Shown here piece after piece: positions 8,123 through 16,699 of a DNA stretch of 64,000 bases. The DNA is from Streptomyces griseoviridis (GTDB taxonomy: Bacteria; Actinomycetota; Actinomycetes; Streptomycetales; Streptomycetaceae). The translations under genes were made by a program, and so were the position numbers. Position 1 is the stretch's first letter; the number at the start of each line of letters is the position of its first letter. The stretch spans positions 7,813,501-7,877,500 of the forward strand of contig NZ_CP029078.1 of assembly GCF_005222485.1 (NCBI RefSeq), read 5' to 3'. The notes under the pieces were generated by a model. The model searched no databases. It worked only from the letters and a program-made list of their open reading frames with translations, and was not told the DNA's origin.

Positions 8123-8989
8123 ATGACCATCGACGCCACCGGCAGCACGGTCACGGACGAGGCGGTGCGCAGCCTCGACACCACCGCGGACCCGCGGCTG
8201 CGGGAACTGCTCACCGGTCTCGTCCGGCACCTGCACGCCTATGTCCGCGAGACCGGCCTCACCCAGAGGGAGTGGGAGCGGGCGATCGGATTCCTCACCG
8301 CGACCGGACAGGCCTGCACGGGCACCCGCCAGGAGTTCGTGATGCTCTCCGACGTGCTCGGGGTGTCCATGCTGGTCGAGGAGGTCAACAGCCCCGACGA
8401 CCCGGCCGCCACCGCGTCGACGGTCCTCGGCCCCTTCCACGTCACCGAGTCGCCGGTCCGCGCGCCCGACGCCACCATCGACCTGGCCGGCGGCGGCGAA
8501 CCGTGCGTGGTCGACTTGCGGGTGCGCTCCGCCGACGGCACCCCGCTGCCGGGCGCGACGGTCGACGTGTGGCAGGCCGACGGCAACGGCTTCTACGACG
8601 TCCAGCGTCCCGACGCGCAGCCGCCAGGCAACGGGCGCGGCCTGTTCACCGCCGACGCCGAGGGCCGCGTCCGGTTCCGCAGCTGCGTGCCGAGCGCCTA
8701 CCCGATCCCGACGGACGGTCCGGTCGGCGTCCTGCTCAGGGCCGCCGGACGCCACCCCTACCGGCCCGCCCACATCCATTTCGTCGTCACGGCGAAGGGC
8801 CATGTCCCGCTCACCACGCACCTCTTCGTGGCGGGCGGCGACTACCTCGACTCGGACGCCGTCTTCGCCGTCAGGCCCAGCCTGGTCCGGGAGTTCGTCA
8901 GGACCGAGGACCCCGCTCTCGCCCGGACGTTCGGCCTGACCGGCGCCTTCCGCCTGACCCGCTTCGACCTGGTACTGGAGCGCACGTGA
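8123..8989 (+). CDS. intradiol dioxygenase (hydroxyquinol 1,2-dioxygenase-like)
   Basis: 288-aa intradiol ring-cleavage dioxygenase, expected to open hydroxyquinol or a catechol to maleylacetate or a muconate in the cytoplasm using Fe(III). The N-terminal catechol dioxygenase domain is present and LGPFHV begins the catalytic domain. Tyr ligand candidates lie in GFYDVQ and SAYPIPTDGP; the His ligands are in RPAHIHF. GGAGGAG precedes the ATG. It overlaps the maleylacetate reductase gene by 4 bp (GTGA), so the pair is translationally coupled. That neighbour argues for hydroxyquinol rather than catechol as substrate. Confidence 0.85.
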   Translation: MTIDATGSTVTDEAVRSLDTTADPRLRELLTGLVRHLHAYVRETGLTQREWERAIGFLTATGQACTGTRQEFVMLSDVLGVSMLVEEVNSPDDPAATASTVLGPFHVTESPVRAPDATIDLAGGGEPCVVDLRVRSADGTPLPGATVDVWQADGNGFYDVQRPDAQPPGNGRGLFTADAEGRVRFRSCVPSAYPIPTDGPVGVLLRAAGRHPYRPAHIHFVVTAKGHVPLTTHLFVAGGDYLDSDAVFAVRPSLVREFVRTEDPALARTFGLTGAFRLTRFDLVLERT

Positions 8990-10062
8990 GCGACCACCTC
9001 GACTTCACCCATGAGACCCGTCCGGTCCGGGTCGTCTTCCGGCTGGGCGCCGCGACCGGCGCCGTGGCGACGGAGACCGCGCGGCTCGGGCTGCGCCGGC
9101 TGCTGGTGGTGTGCGGGGCGCGCGGCGCGGACACCGCGCGGGCGGTCGCCGACGCGCTCGGCCCCGCCTGCGCGGGCCTGCACGACGGGGCGCTGCCGCA
9201 CGTCCCCGTGGAGGCGGCCGACCGGGTCGTCGCGGTGGCGCGGGCGGCGGGCGCCGACGGCTGCGTGGCGGTCGGCGGCGGCTCCGCGATCGGCCTCGGC
9301 AAGGCGCTCGCGCTGCGCACCGGGCTGCCGCTGATCGCCGTGCCCTCCACCTACGCGGGCTCGGAGGCGACCGCCGTCTGGGGGTTGACCGAGAACGGCG
9401 CCAAACGCACGGGCCAGGACGCCGTGGTGCAGCCCCGCGCGATCCTCTACGACCCCCAGCTGACCCACTCCCTGCCCGTGGCGCTCTCGGTCACCAGCGG
9501 CATCAACGCCATCGCGCACGCGGCCGAGGCCCTGTACGCCCCCGACCGCTCGCCGCTGATCGCGCTGATGGCCGAGGACGGCGTGCGGGCCATGGCGGGC
9601 GCCCTGCCCGAGGTGGCGGCCGACCCCGGCTCGCCGCGGGCGCGCGGGCGGGCGCTGTACGCGGCCTGGCTCTGCGGGTCCTGCCTGGGCGCCACGGCCA
9701 TGGGCCTGCACCACAAGCTCTGCCATGTCCTGGGCGGCGGCTTCGGCCTCCCGCACGCCGAGACCCACACGGTGGTGCTGCCCCACGTCCTCGCCCACAA
9801 CGCGCCGGCCGCCCCCGAGGCCCTCGCCGTCCTGGCCCGCGCCCTGGGCACCGGCGACGCCCCGCGCGCCCTGCACGACCTCGCGGCCCGCCTCGGCGCC
9901 CCCACCTCGCTGGCCGAACTCGGCCTGAAGGAAGGCGACTTGACGGCGGCGGCGGAGCAGGTGGCGGCCCAGACGTACCCCAACCCCCGTGAGGTCACCG
10001 TGCCCGGGGTGCTGGCCCTGCTGCGCGCGGCCCACGCGGGCGACCCGCCCTCGGGTTCCTGA
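8986..10062 (+). CDS. maleylacetate reductase (iron-containing alcohol dehydrogenase family)
   Basis: 358-aa Fe-ADH-fold enzyme expected to reduce maleylacetate to 3-oxoadipate with NAD(P)H. The cofactor segment VGGGSAIGLGKALA and the His-rich HHKLCHVLGGGFGLPHAETH segment are characteristic of this branch. GTG is the start, overlapping the stop of the dioxygenase gene. With that gene it forms the lower hydroxyquinol (resorcinol-type) pathway. No monooxygenase making hydroxyquinol is found next to it. Confidence 0.85.
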   Translation: MSDHLDFTHETRPVRVVFRLGAATGAVATETARLGLRRLLVVCGARGADTARAVADALGPACAGLHDGALPHVPVEAADRVVAVARAAGADGCVAVGGGSAIGLGKALALRTGLPLIAVPSTYAGSEATAVWGLTENGAKRTGQDAVVQPRAILYDPQLTHSLPVALSVTSGINAIAHAAEALYAPDRSPLIALMAEDGVRAMAGALPEVAADPGSPRARGRALYAAWLCGSCLGATAMGLHHKLCHVLGGGFGLPHAETHTVVLPHVLAHNAPAAPEALAVLARALGTGDAPRALHDLAARLGAPTSLAELGLKEGDLTAAAEQVAAQTYPNPREVTVPGVLALLRAAHAGDPPSGS

Positions 10063-10070
10063 CGGCGCGA

Positions 10071-10120
10071 CGGTCTCGTCCGTGGCGTGAGGGTCTCGTC
10101 CGTGGCGTGACGGTCTCCAC
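10071..10120. repeat. 20-bp direct repeat, 2.5 copies
   Basis: Two full copies of a 20-bp unit ending in TCTCGTCCGTGGCGTGA plus a half copy sit immediately after the maleylacetate reductase stop codon. No function is evident. Confidence 0.7.
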
Positions 10121-10168
10121 AGCGCACCGGACGGCCGTCCCCGAGTGCCCGGGATATGGCGGACAAAA

Positions 10169-10201
10169 TTGTTGACAATGTTGTCTGGCTAGATTTAGGT
10201 T
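10169..10201 (+). promoter_or_regulatory. promoter and FadR-type operator of the regulator gene
   Basis: TTGTTGACAA (TTGT-N2-ACAA palindrome) at 10169-10178 overlaps a -35-like TTGACA at 10172. An 18-bp spacer leads to a -10-like TAGGTT at 10196. The same ten bases recur upstream of the transporter gene about 4.3 kb downstream, so it is probably the operator of the GntR-family regulator it precedes, giving autoregulation. Confidence 0.65.
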
Positions 10202-10230
10202 CGACAGGCACTCACTCAGGGAGGGCACAC

Positions 10231-10881
10231 ATGCCGAAAGAAGCCCGTCCGAGCACCGGCGAACAGGCCAAACAGCACGCGCTCGGGCAGCTGCGGCAGG
10301 CGATCCTGCACGGCGAGATGGCACCGGCGCAGCGGCTGGTGGAGAACGAACTCGCCGAGCAGCTCGGTGTGACCCGGGCCAGCATCCGGGCGGCACTCAT
10401 CGACCTGGAGGCCCAGGGCCTGGTCGAGCGGATCCGCAACCGCGGCTCGCGGGTGCGGGTGGTGACCGTGGAGGAAGCGGTCGCCATCACCGAGTGCCGG
10501 ATGGCCCTCGAAGGACTCTGCGCGGCCAAGGCCGCCACCCTGGTCACCGACGAACAGATCGCCGAACTCACCGAGTTGGGCACCGCGATGACCAAGGCGG
10601 TCGCCGACGGCGAGCCGATGACGTACTCCGAGCTGAACCAGCGACTGCACGCCAGGGTCCGGGACTTCTCGGGCCAGCGCACCGCCGTCGACCTGCTGGA
10701 GCGGCTCAATGCCCAACTGGTGCGCCACCGCTTCCAGTTGGCGCTGCGGCCGGGGCGTCCGCAGCACTCCCTGAACGAGCACCTGGCGATGATCGACACG
10801 ATCAGCGCCCGGGACCCGCAGGCGGCCGAGACGGCCGTCCGCGCCCACCTCACCAGCGTGATCGAGGCGCTGCGCGACTGA
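10231..10881 (+). CDS. GntR/FadR-family transcriptional regulator
   Basis: 216-aa regulator with an N-terminal winged HTH (ENELAEQLGVTRASIRAALI, about residues 35-55) and an all-helical FCD-type ligand domain, as in FadR-subfamily regulators of organic acid catabolism. The start MPKEARPST has GGGAGG upstream; a longer reading from 10156 would translate the operator. It heads a gene set for ring-cleavage product degradation and likely senses a pathway intermediate. Confidence 0.9.
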   Translation: MPKEARPSTGEQAKQHALGQLRQAILHGEMAPAQRLVENELAEQLGVTRASIRAALIDLEAQGLVERIRNRGSRVRVVTVEEAVAITECRMALEGLCAAKAATLVTDEQIAELTELGTAMTKAVADGEPMTYSELNQRLHARVRDFSGQRTAVDLLERLNAQLVRHRFQLALRPGRPQHSLNEHLAMIDTISARDPQAAETAVRAHLTSVIEALRD

Positions 10882-10926
10882 TCACGTGCGAGGCGGGCGC
10901 ACCCTCTGCCACAAGGAGAAGTGAGC

Positions 10927-11679
10927 ATGACGCTTGGCAAGGCGCCCGCCGCGCCACCCCGATCCACCCTCGTCGTCACCGCCCACGCCGGGGACTTCGT
11001 CTGGCGGGCCGGCGGCGCCATCGCGCTGGCCGCCGCCCGCGGCGAGAAGGTCACCATCGCGTGTCTGACCTTCGGTGAGCGCGGGGAGTCCGCCAAGGCG
11101 TGGCGCGAAGGCCGCGAGCTGCACGAGATCAAGGCGATGAGACAGGACGAGGCCGAGCGCGCCGCCGCCGTCCTCGGCGCCGAGGTCCGCTTCTTCGACG
11201 CCGGTGACTACCCGCTCGTCGCCACCGCCGAGCTGACCGACCGGCTGGTCGCCGTCTACCGCGCCACCCAGCCGGACGTCGTCCTCACCCACCCGGTCGA
11301 CGACCCGTACAACTGCGACCACCCGGCCGCCAACCGGATGGCCCTCGAAGCCCGCGTCCTCGCCCAGGCCATCGGGTATCCGGGGGAGGGCGACATCATC
11401 GGCGCCCCGCCGGTCTTCTACTTCGAGCCCCACCAGCCGGAGATGAGCGGCTTCAGGCCCGAGGTGCTGCTCGACATCACCGAGGTGTGGGAGACCAAGC
11501 GCGCCGCGATGGAGTGCCTCGGCGCCCAGCAGCACCTGTGGTCCTACTACACCGATCTCGCCGTGCGCCGCGGCGTCCAGCTCAGGCGCAACGCCGGACC
11601 GAACCTCGGTCTCGCGCACACCACCCTGGCCGAGGCTTTCATGCGGCCGTTCCCGCAGATCACGAAGGAGCTGGCATGA
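10927..11679 (+). CDS. galB: 4-oxalomesaconate hydratase-like PIG-L/LmbE protein
   Basis: 250-aa member of the PIG-L/LmbE zinc family. The usual metal motif AHPDD is replaced by AHAGDFVWRAGGAIA, as I recall for the GalB hydratase of gallate degradation. The second metal motif HPVDDPYNCDHPAA is intact. Expected reaction: hydration of 4-oxalomesaconate to 4-carboxy-4-hydroxy-2-oxoadipate. The ATG is chosen over the GTG two codons earlier, which lies too close to AAGGAG. The downstream aldolase gene overlaps it by 4 bp and the tautomerase gene follows, supporting the pathway. Confidence 0.78.
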   Translation: MTLGKAPAAPPRSTLVVTAHAGDFVWRAGGAIALAAARGEKVTIACLTFGERGESAKAWREGRELHEIKAMRQDEAERAAAVLGAEVRFFDAGDYPLVATAELTDRLVAVYRATQPDVVLTHPVDDPYNCDHPAANRMALEARVLAQAIGYPGEGDIIGAPPVFYFEPHQPEMSGFRPEVLLDITEVWETKRAAMECLGAQQHLWSYYTDLAVRRGVQLRRNAGPNLGLAHTTLAEAFMRPFPQITKELA

Positions 11680-12380
11680 GCGGCGTCATCGTCACCCACC
11701 CGCCGAAGGCCGACCCGAAGGACGTCGAGGCGCTCGCCGGGTTCGGCGTGGCCACCGTCAGCGAGGCGATGGGCCGCACCGGACTGCTGGGGCCCGACAT
11801 CCGCCCGGTCCAGCAGGGCGTGCGGGTCGCGGGCACCGCCGTCACCGTGCTCAGCTGGCCGGGCGACAACCTCATGATCCACGCGGCCGTCGAACAGTGC
11901 GGCGAGGGCGACATCCTGGTGGTCACCACCACCTCGCCGTCCACCGACGGCATGTTCGGCGAGCTGTTCGCCACCGCCCTCAAGCAGCGCGGGGTGCGCG
12001 CCGTCGTCACCGGCGCCGGGATCAGGGACACCCAGGAGCTACGCGAGATGGGCTTCGCGGCCTGGGCGCGGGCCGTCTCCTCGCAGGGCACCGTCAAGGC
12101 CACCGGCGGCTCGGTCAACGTACCGATCGCCCTGGACGGCCAGGTCGTCCGCCCCGGAGACGTGATCATCGCCGACGACGACGGCGTGGTCGTCGTCCCC
12201 CGCGAGAAGGCCCGCGAGACGGCCGAGCGCTCCGCGGCCCGCGAGGCCAAGGAGGCGGCCACCCGCGAGGCGTTCCTCGGCGGCCAACTCGGCCTCGACC
12301 GCTACGGGTTGCGTGAGACGCTTGAGCGGCTCGGGGTCTCCTACCGGACCTACGAGGCGTGGGAAGGGGAGCGGTCGTGA
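11676..12380 (+). CDS. galC: 4-carboxy-4-hydroxy-2-oxoadipate aldolase (RraA-like)
   Basis: 234-aa protein of the RraA/HMG-CHA aldolase family, expected to cleave 4-carboxy-4-hydroxy-2-oxoadipate into pyruvate and oxaloacetate with a divalent metal. Seen are TVSEAMGRTG at the N-terminus, the GIRDTQELREMGF segment with the conserved Arg-Asp pair, and a C-terminal IADDDGVVVVP strand with acidic metal ligands. AAGGAG precedes the ATG, which overlaps the galB-like stop. Family members may also decarboxylate oxaloacetate. Neighbours make the aldolase role more likely than RNase E inhibition. Confidence 0.82.
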   Translation: MSGVIVTHPPKADPKDVEALAGFGVATVSEAMGRTGLLGPDIRPVQQGVRVAGTAVTVLSWPGDNLMIHAAVEQCGEGDILVVTTTSPSTDGMFGELFATALKQRGVRAVVTGAGIRDTQELREMGFAAWARAVSSQGTVKATGGSVNVPIALDGQVVRPGDVIIADDDGVVVVPREKARETAERSAAREAKEAATREAFLGGQLGLDRYGLRETLERLGVSYRTYEAWEGERS

Positions 12381-13498
12381 CCGGTCCCGCCGAGGTGCGC
12401 TGCGCCCTGCTGCGCGGCGGCACCTCCAAAGGCGCCTACTTCCTGGCCGACGACCTGCCCGCCGACCCCGCCGTCCGGGACGACCTGCTGCTGCGGATCA
12501 TGGGCAGCCCCGACCCGCGCCAGATCGACGGGATCGGCGGGGCGCACCCGCTCACCAGCAAGGTCGCCGTCGTCTCCGCCTCCGACGACCCCGGGGCCGA
12601 CGTCGACTACCTGTTCCTCCAGGTGGCGGTGGACCGGCCCGAGGTCACCGACCGGCAGAACTGCGGCAACATCCTCGCCGGCGTGGGGCCGTTCGCCGTC
12701 GAACGCGGGCTGGTGGCCGCCGGCGGCAGCGAGACGTCGGTGCGGATCCGGATGCTCAACACGGGGGAGTCGGCCGTCGCCACCTTCCCCACGCCCGGCG
12801 GGCGCGTCGACTACACCGGCGCCGCCGAGATCTCCGGGGTGCCGGGGACGGCCGCCGCCGTGGTCATCGAGTTCCCGGCGGGCGCCACCCCGCTGCTGCC
12901 CACCGGCCACGTCCGCGACACCGTCGCGGGCGTCACCGTCACCCTCGTCGACAACGGCATGCCGACGGTGCTGATCCCGGCCGCCGCGCTCGGGGTCACC
13001 GGCTACGAGCGGCCCGGAGAACTGGAGTCGGACCCGGCGCTCGCCGACCGGCTGCGGGAGATCCGGCTCGCGGCCGGCCCGCTGATGGGCCTCGGCGACG
13101 TCACCTCCGCCACCGTGCCCAAGCTCAGCCTGCTCGCACCGCCGCGCGCCGGCGGCGCCGTCACCACCCGCACCTTCATCCCGGTGCGCTGCCACACCTC
13201 CATCGGCGTCCTGGGCGCCGCGAGCGTCGCGGCGGGGCTGCGGCTGCCGGGCGGGGTGGGGGAGGGCATCGCCCGGCTGCCGGAGACCGGCGACCGCGTC
13301 CGGGTCGAACACCCCACCGGGTTTCTCGACATCGACACGGACGTCGATCCCGGTTCCGGCACCGCGCCGCCCGCGGCCCGCCGCACGGCCGTCGTCCGCA
13401 CCGCGCGCAAGATCTTCGACGGCACGGTCTTCCCCCGGCCCGCCACCACCCCGCCCGCACACCCCCTGGGAGGCAACGATGGCCCCGCCCCTCGGTGA
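12377..13498 (+). CDS. galD: 4-oxalomesaconate tautomerase-like PrpF protein
   Basis: 373-aa PrpF-family isomerase (diaminopimelate-epimerase-like fold). It opens with CALLRGGTSKGAYF, the typical PrpF/GalD motif, then GSPDPRQIDGIGGAHPLTSKVA and NCGNILAGVGPFA, which carries a family Cys. Expected to isomerise the keto and enol forms of 4-oxalomesaconate. GTG overlaps the aldolase stop (GTGA), and the extradiol dioxygenase gene starts 20 bp before this gene ends. Other PrpF proteins isomerise 2-methylaconitate; context favours the gallate-like role. Confidence 0.8.
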   Translation: MTGPAEVRCALLRGGTSKGAYFLADDLPADPAVRDDLLLRIMGSPDPRQIDGIGGAHPLTSKVAVVSASDDPGADVDYLFLQVAVDRPEVTDRQNCGNILAGVGPFAVERGLVAAGGSETSVRIRMLNTGESAVATFPTPGGRVDYTGAAEISGVPGTAAAVVIEFPAGATPLLPTGHVRDTVAGVTVTLVDNGMPTVLIPAAALGVTGYERPGELESDPALADRLREIRLAAGPLMGLGDVTSATVPKLSLLAPPRAGGAVTTRTFIPVRCHTSIGVLGAASVAAGLRLPGGVGEGIARLPETGDRVRVEHPTGFLDIDTDVDPGSGTAPPAARRTAVVRTARKIFDGTVFPRPATTPPAHPLGGNDGPAPR

Positions 13499-14429
13499 CA
13501 TCGCGCACGTCGGCCACGCCCAGCTGTTCACCCCCGAGCTGGACGCCAGCGTCGCCTTCTGCACCGACTTCCTCGGTCTGACCGTCAACGGGCAGCAGGG
13601 CGACAGCGTCTTCCTGCGCACCTTCGACGACTACGAGCACCACAGCCTGGTCCTCACCGCCCGGGACCGACCGGGCCTCGGCAGAACGGCGTTGCGCACG
13701 TCGAGCGAGGAGGCGCTGCACCGGCGGGTGGCGGCCGTGGAGGCGACGGGCGCCACCGGGACCTGGGTCGAGGACGAACCGGGACTCGGCCGGCTGTACG
13801 TCACCACCGACCCGGACGGACACGAGCACGCCCTGTACTGGGAGAGCGAACACTACGTCGCGCCAACGGAGTTGCGGCCCGCGCTGAAGAACCAGCCGCA
13901 GGCCAAGCCCGATCGGGGCGTCGGGGTGCGCCGCCTCGACCACGTCAACTTCCTCGCCGCCGACGTGCTCGCCAACGCGGAGTTCCAGGAACAGGTCCTC
14001 GGCGCCCGGCCCACCGAGCAGATCCGGCTCGACTCCGGGCGGATCGCGGCCCGTTGGCTGACCTTCACGGACAAGTCCTACGACGTCGTCTACACGTCGG
14101 ACTGGACCGGATCGAGCGGGCGGCTGCACCACATCGCCTTCGCCACCGACACCCGCGAGGACATCCTGCGCGCCGCCGATCTGGCCATCGACACCGGCGT
14201 GTTCATCGAGACGGGCCCGCACAAGCACGCCATCCAGCAGACGTTCTTCCTCTACGTCTACGAGCCGGGCGGCAACCGCATCGAGCTGTGCAACCCGCTC
14301 ACCCGGCTGGTGCTCGCCCCCGACTGGCCGCTGATCACCTGGACCGAGGCGGAGCGCGCCAAGGGGCAGGCGTGGGGGCTCAAGACCATCGAATCCTTCC
14401 ACACGCACGGGACCCCGCCGATCGTCTGA
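13479..14429 (+). CDS. VOC-superfamily extradiol dioxygenase (catechol 2,3-dioxygenase-like)
   Basis: 316-aa type I extradiol dioxygenase with two VOC repeats. Iron ligands can be placed in the second repeat: His in RRLDHVNF, His in GRLHHIAF and Glu in NRIELCN. CTGGGAGG precedes the ATG, which overlaps the galD-like gene by 20 bp. In known gallate pathways the dioxygenase belongs to the unrelated LigB-type class (GalA), so this gene occupying that slot is unusual. Its substrate could be gallate, a gallate analogue or a protocatechuate-type diol. Confidence 0.82.
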   Translation: MAPPLGDIAHVGHAQLFTPELDASVAFCTDFLGLTVNGQQGDSVFLRTFDDYEHHSLVLTARDRPGLGRTALRTSSEEALHRRVAAVEATGATGTWVEDEPGLGRLYVTTDPDGHEHALYWESEHYVAPTELRPALKNQPQAKPDRGVGVRRLDHVNFLAADVLANAEFQEQVLGARPTEQIRLDSGRIAARWLTFTDKSYDVVYTSDWTGSSGRLHHIAFATDTREDILRAADLAIDTGVFIETGPHKHAIQQTFFLYVYEPGGNRIELCNPLTRLVLAPDWPLITWTEAERAKGQAWGLKTIESFHTHGTPPIV

Positions 14430-14467
14430 CGGACCTCGCTGGGGAGCCGCCCCGACCTCGGATGAGA

Positions 14468-14511
14468 TTGTTGACAAAAGCGTTGACACTCCTGGGGCGG
14501 CTCCCTACCGT
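14468..14511 (+). promoter_or_regulatory. operator and promoter of the aromatic acid carrier gene
   Basis: TTGTTGACAA at 14468-14477 repeats the site upstream of the FadR-type regulator gene. Just after it come TTGACA (14483), a 17-bp spacer and TACCGT (14506), a plausible sigma-70-type promoter. Suggests that one regulator controls both ends of the cluster. Confidence 0.6.
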
Positions 14512-14604
14512 CATCCGCACACCGGGTCGACCGCGCGAGCCGCAGAGCCCCGCCGCGTCGAAGCCCCTCCAGAGGGCGCCACCCTGGACGAGAGGAAAAC
14601 AACG

Positions 14605-15933
14605 ATGTCCTCCTCACCCCCGACGGCCTCCCGGGGCGGCAGACTGGCCCTCCTGGTGCTCGGCCTGTGCTGGCTCGCCGTCCTCTTCGACGGCCTCGAC
14701 ATGTTCATCTACGGCTCCGTCCTGCCGCACCTGCTGGAGACGAAGACCTTCGGGCTCACCGCCGACCGGGCGGGCGACCTCGGCAGCTACGCCACCTTCG
14801 GCATGCTGGTCGGCGCGCTCGCCGCGGGCACCGTCGCCGACCGGATCGGCCGCAAGAAGCTGATGGTCGGCTGCGTCACGCTGTTCTCGCTCGCCTCCGC
14901 GCTCTGCGCCGTCTCCGGCACCCTCGCCGTCTTCGGACTCGGCCGCACCCTCGCGGGCATCGGCCTCGGCGGACTGCTGCCCACCGCGATCAGCATGGTC
15001 TGCGACTACGCCCCGCGCGGCCGCGGCGCCCTCGTCATCGGCACCCTGATGACCGCCCACCACACCGGCGGCATCCTCTCCGCCTACGTCGCCAAGTGGC
15101 TGGTGGAACCGGTCGGTTGGCGGGCCGCGTTCTGGGTCTGCGTGCTGCCGCTGCTCTTCGCCCCGGTGCTCGCCAGGTTCCTGCCCGAGTCGCTGAGCTT
15201 CCTCGTCGCCAAGGGCCGCACCGAGGAGGCCCACGCCCTCGCCGCCCGCTACGACACCGAACCGCCCGCCGTCCAGGACCCGAAGCAGCGCCCCGCCGAC
15301 CGCTGGAACGCGCTGCTGAACCTGTTCAGGGCCGGCGAGTGGAGCCAGACCCTGCTGTACTGGCTCGCCTCCTTCGGCGGGCTGCTCCTCGTCTACGGCG
15401 TCGCCACCTGGCTGCCCACCCTGATGCGCGGCGAAGGCTACGCGCTCGGCTCCGCCCTCAGCTTCGTCGTCGTCTTCAACCTCGGCGGTGTCGTCGGCAT
15501 GCTGGTCGCGGGCCGCGCCGCCGACCGCTTCGGCGCCCCGCGCATCTCGGCGCTCTGGTTCGCCCTCACCGCCGTCGGCGTCTACCTGCTCAGCGTCCAC
15601 CTGCCGATGGGCGTCACCATGGCCGTCGTCTTCCTCACCGGCGTCTTCCTCAACAGCGCCCAGACGATGATCTACGCGACCGTCTCGCTGCGCTCCACGC
15701 CGGGCAACCGCGCCACCGCCGTCGGCTGGACCTCGGGCATGGGCCGCTTCGGCGCCGTCTTCGGCCCCTGGCTCGGCGGCCAGCTGCTCGCCTCCGGCCA
15801 CGGCGACCTCGGCTTCACCGCCTTCGCCCTCGCCGGAGTCTCCTCCATGGTCTTCATCGGCGCCGCCGCCCTGCGCACCTCCCGCCGCGGCACGGCCGAC
15901 GAGGGGGGCGCCGAACTGGCCGCCGCGCACTGA
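14605..15933 (+). CDS. MFS transporter, aromatic acid:H+ symporter type
   Basis: 442-aa, 12-segment major facilitator. The first segment ends with DGLDMFIYG, matching the DxxD-like motif of the aromatic acid/H+ symporter branch, and DRIGRKKLMVG is the MFS loop 2-3 motif. Expected to import the aromatic acid degraded by the upstream enzymes, as GalT and PcaK do. It starts 175 bp after the dioxygenase gene with its own promoter and operator. GAGAGG precedes the ATG. Confidence 0.87.
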   Translation: MSSSPPTASRGGRLALLVLGLCWLAVLFDGLDMFIYGSVLPHLLETKTFGLTADRAGDLGSYATFGMLVGALAAGTVADRIGRKKLMVGCVTLFSLASALCAVSGTLAVFGLGRTLAGIGLGGLLPTAISMVCDYAPRGRGALVIGTLMTAHHTGGILSAYVAKWLVEPVGWRAAFWVCVLPLLFAPVLARFLPESLSFLVAKGRTEEAHALAARYDTEPPAVQDPKQRPADRWNALLNLFRAGEWSQTLLYWLASFGGLLLVYGVATWLPTLMRGEGYALGSALSFVVVFNLGGVVGMLVAGRAADRFGAPRISALWFALTAVGVYLLSVHLPMGVTMAVVFLTGVFLNSAQTMIYATVSLRSTPGNRATAVGWTSGMGRFGAVFGPWLGGQLLASGHGDLGFTAFALAGVSSMVFIGAAALRTSRRGTADEGGAELAAAH

Positions 15934-16014
15934 CCGGTACGCACCCCCCCGACGACCCTCGTCCGCCTCCGATCGGCAGCAGGCGCTCACGTAGCCCGCC
16001 CGCGCGGTCCGTCC

Positions 16015-16047
16015 GGTGCCCGATGCCGTGGTGCGGCGTCGGGCACC
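16015..16047. terminator. hairpin between convergent MFS and TetR genes
   Basis: 14-bp arms GGTGCCCGATGCCG and CGGCGTCGGGCACC pair at 13 of 14 positions (one possible G-U) around a 5-nt loop. It lies between the stop codons of two convergent genes, so it probably works in both directions. There is no clear T-run, as is common in Streptomyces. Confidence 0.65.
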
Positions 16048-16090
16048 TGGCGTTCGCCGTACCGGCGTCCGGGGCGCCGGCCGCGGGACG

Positions 16091-16669
16091 TCAGCGGGCG
16101 GCCCGTACCCCGTCGAGGGCGATGGCGAGCACCCGGTCGCGCTGGGCGTCGTCGTTGAAGGTCGTTCCCGTGACTCCGGCCAGCAGCCGCAGCAGATCGC
16201 TGAAGTCCATGTCGGTGCGGGCCGCGCCCGCCGCCTGGGCTCTCTCGAACAGCGGGCCGCCCGCCGCGTACATCGACTCGCGGCAGGCCAGGAAGGTCGC
16301 CGAGTCGTCGTCGAGCGCCTCGCGCACCGCCCGCTTGGTCACCATGTACTCGGTGAACCGGCGCAGCCAGGTGGTGAGCGCCTCCCACGGCTCCAGCGGG
16401 GCGACCTCCTCGGCGACCCGCACCAGTTCGTCGACCTCGGCCGCGTACACGCTCTCGAAGAGATGGCGGCGGGTCGGGAAGTTCCGGTACAGGGTGCCGA
16501 TGCCGACGCCCGCCCGGCGGGCGATGTCCTCGAGGGACGCCTCCGCGCCGTTCTCCGCGAACGCCGCGCGGGCCGCGACCAGCAGGGCGTCGTAGTTGCG
16601 GGCGGCGTCCTTACGGTGTGGGCGCTGCGCGGCCACGATCTCGGTCACGGGGTACGGCGTGGGGGTCAT
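16091..16669 (-). CDS. TetR-family regulator
   Basis: 192-aa repressor. The HTH lies at about residues 38-60 (LEDIARRAGVGIGTLYRNFP), followed by a typical ligand domain ending with MDFSDLLRLLAGVT. GGAGG precedes the ATG; longer readings cross the operators and lack a ribosome-binding site. It is divergent from a DHA2-type exporter, and two strong tandem palindromes lie between them, the classic arrangement of a drug-responsive repressor/efflux pair. Confidence 0.92.
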   Translation of the reverse strand: MTPTPYPVTEIVAAQRPHRKDAARNYDALLVAARAAFAENGAEASLEDIARRAGVGIGTLYRNFPTRRHLFESVYAAEVDELVRVAEEVAPLEPWEALTTWLRRFTEYMVTKRAVREALDDDSATFLACRESMYAAGGPLFERAQAAGAARTDMDFSDLLRLLAGVTGTTFNDDAQRDRVLAIALDGVRAAR

Positions 16670-16699
16670 GGCGGCCTCCCGGGTCGGCTCACGGTTGAA

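Noticed and set aside
6949..10062. 1,037-codon open frame on the + strand across the repeat array and following genes
   Set aside because: Its first part is the 36-bp repeat and its middle is an out-of-frame reading of the membrane-protein and dioxygenase genes; only its end is the maleylacetate reductase, which starts at GTG 8986.
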